From assembly GCA_030593665.1 (NCBI GenBank), contig JAUVGS010000137.1, positions 1-6,193 of the forward strand: a stretch of 6,193 nt of DNA, written 5' to 3'. Positions 5,562 to 6,193 of the stretch are shown piece after piece. A program made the translations under genes and the position numbers. Positions within the stretch are counted from its first letter, which is position 1. Each line of letters starts with the position of its first letter. The DNA is from Chitinivibrionales bacterium. Its GTDB lineage: Bacteria; Fibrobacterota; Chitinivibrionia; Chitinivibrionales; JANQEN01. The notes beneath the pieces are model-generated. The model did no database searches. It worked only from the letters and a program-made list of their open reading frames with translations, and was not told the DNA's origin.

Positions 5562-6193
5562 GTGATAGTCACCACTGTAGTCATACGTGCTGGAAAGATA
5601 TTCTATACGGTATTCGATGCCATAGGTGTCTTATTCCTTCATGTAAAGCGTCTGTTCGAATTGATATGGCAGACGTTAACCCGGACCCCGTTACTGTTTA
5701 AAAATTTTAATTTAACCCTTCACCAGATGTACGTTATCGGTGTTGAGTCATTACCGCTTGTTATTGTTACGTCAGTATTTGTTGGCGGCGAAGCGGTGAT
5801 ACAAGCAAACTTTCAGTTTGAAGGTATGATCCCGATGCGCTATCTGGGTATGGCGGTTGCCAAGGCTCTCATTACTGAGTTATGCCCGGTGTTTACCTGT
5901 TTTGTCGTATCGAGCCGTATCTCTACTGCTATCGCGGCAGAAATAGGTTCAATGAAGACCAGCGAACAGCTCGATGCCATGACCTGTCTGAGTCTTGATT
6001 CAATCAGATATCTTATTGTCCCTAAGTTCGTAGCCTGTGTTATCATGATTCCAATACTGGTTATTTTTTCAGAGTTTGTTGCATTTCTGGGATCAATTGT
6101 GACAGCGATGTTCTTTATTAATATCTCCATGCATGTCTATCTTACCGGGTTGCGGCTGTTTTTTTCATTATCGGACATGATGATCGGTATCAT
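5562..6193 (+). CDS. mlaE: MlaE-family ABC transporter permease, partial
   Basis: The frame is open from a GTG at 5562 to the right edge, giving 210 codons; roughly the last 50 residues expected for the family are missing. MlaE is the inner-membrane permease of the Mla complex, which with MlaF (ATPase) and MlaD (MCE protein) moves phospholipids between inner and outer membranes. Conserved features are QMYVIGVESLPLVIVTSVFVG (within 55-75), LITELCPVFTCFVVSSRI (103-120), and the signature AIAAEIGSMKTSEQLDAM (123-140), close to the usual 'A-I-A-A-E-L-G-x-M-x-V-T-E-Q-I-D-A-L'. RYLIVPKFVA (149-158) follows, then hydrophobic membrane segments. The GTG start directly follows the dnaB TAA in the same frame; it gives the usual N-terminal length before the first membrane region. 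No strong ribosome site is visible, so translation may depend on termination of dnaB. The symbol is by family; the substrate is not proven. The ATPase and MCE genes probably lie beyond the edge. Confidence 0.92.
   Translation, partial: MIVTTVVIRAGKIFYTVFDAIGVLFLHVKRLFELIWQTLTRTPLLFKNFNLTLHQMYVIGVESLPLVIVTSVFVGGEAVIQANFQFEGMIPMRYLGMAVAKALITELCPVFTCFVVSSRISTAIAAEIGSMKTSEQLDAMTCLSLDSIRYLIVPKFVACVIMIPILVIFSEFVAFLGSIVTAMFFINISMHVYLTGLRLFFSLSDMMIGI

Noticed and set aside
1..6193. CRISPR array, tRNA, rRNA, riboswitch, or defence or phage system
   Set aside because: I saw no regularly spaced direct repeats, no tRNA-like cloverleaf, no known riboswitch core, and no genes of such systems; all plus-strand genes are housekeeping families.

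Overview
The window reads as a chromosomal housekeeping segment of a diderm (outer-membrane) bacterium with moderate GC content. The closing MlaE-type permease implies an outer membrane. The order yicC, rpoZ, coaBC, family 4 uracil-DNA glycosylase, dnaB, mlaE would fit a planctomycete-like lineage (perhaps Brocadiales) or a deltaproteobacterium-like lineage. That assignment is an inference from gene order and overall sequence style; no rRNA or other decisive marker is present.

Layout. Positions 1-646 carry, on the minus strand, the N-terminal 215 codons of a membrane protein whose central domain resembles bacterial PH (DUF304/YdbS-like) domains; the gene runs off the left edge. A 254-base AT-rich divergent spacer follows. 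From 901 every gene is on the plus strand: yicC (an endoribonuclease-family protein); a 232-base gap; rpoZ (RNA polymerase omega); coaBC (bifunctional coenzyme A biosynthesis enzyme); a 4Fe-4S family 4 uracil-DNA glycosylase; dnaB (replicative helicase); and an mlaE-like ABC permease cut by the right edge.

From rpoZ on, the genes overlap or abut: a 4-base ATGA overlap, an overlap of about 11 bases, a 20-base overlap, and a zero-base junction. This suggests one transcript with translational coupling. It joins transcription, cofactor synthesis, uracil repair, replication and, at the end, envelope lipid transport. The proteins are not expected to form one pathway; the grouping looks like growth-linked co-expression.

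The most notable non-coding feature is a 172-base MITE-like element (1780-1951). It has near-perfect terminal inverted repeats and flanking TA dinucleotides, and lies three bases after the yicC stop. It occupies the place where many bacteria carry gmk (guanylate kinase), which is absent here. Inside it are a terminator-like hairpin and a second bulged hairpin. Between the element and rpoZ is a perfect 16-base palindrome, followed by a consensus Shine-Dalgarno sequence. I found no new multi-gene system; the genes are recognisable families, and the novelty lies in the element, the missing gmk and the uncharacterised membrane protein.
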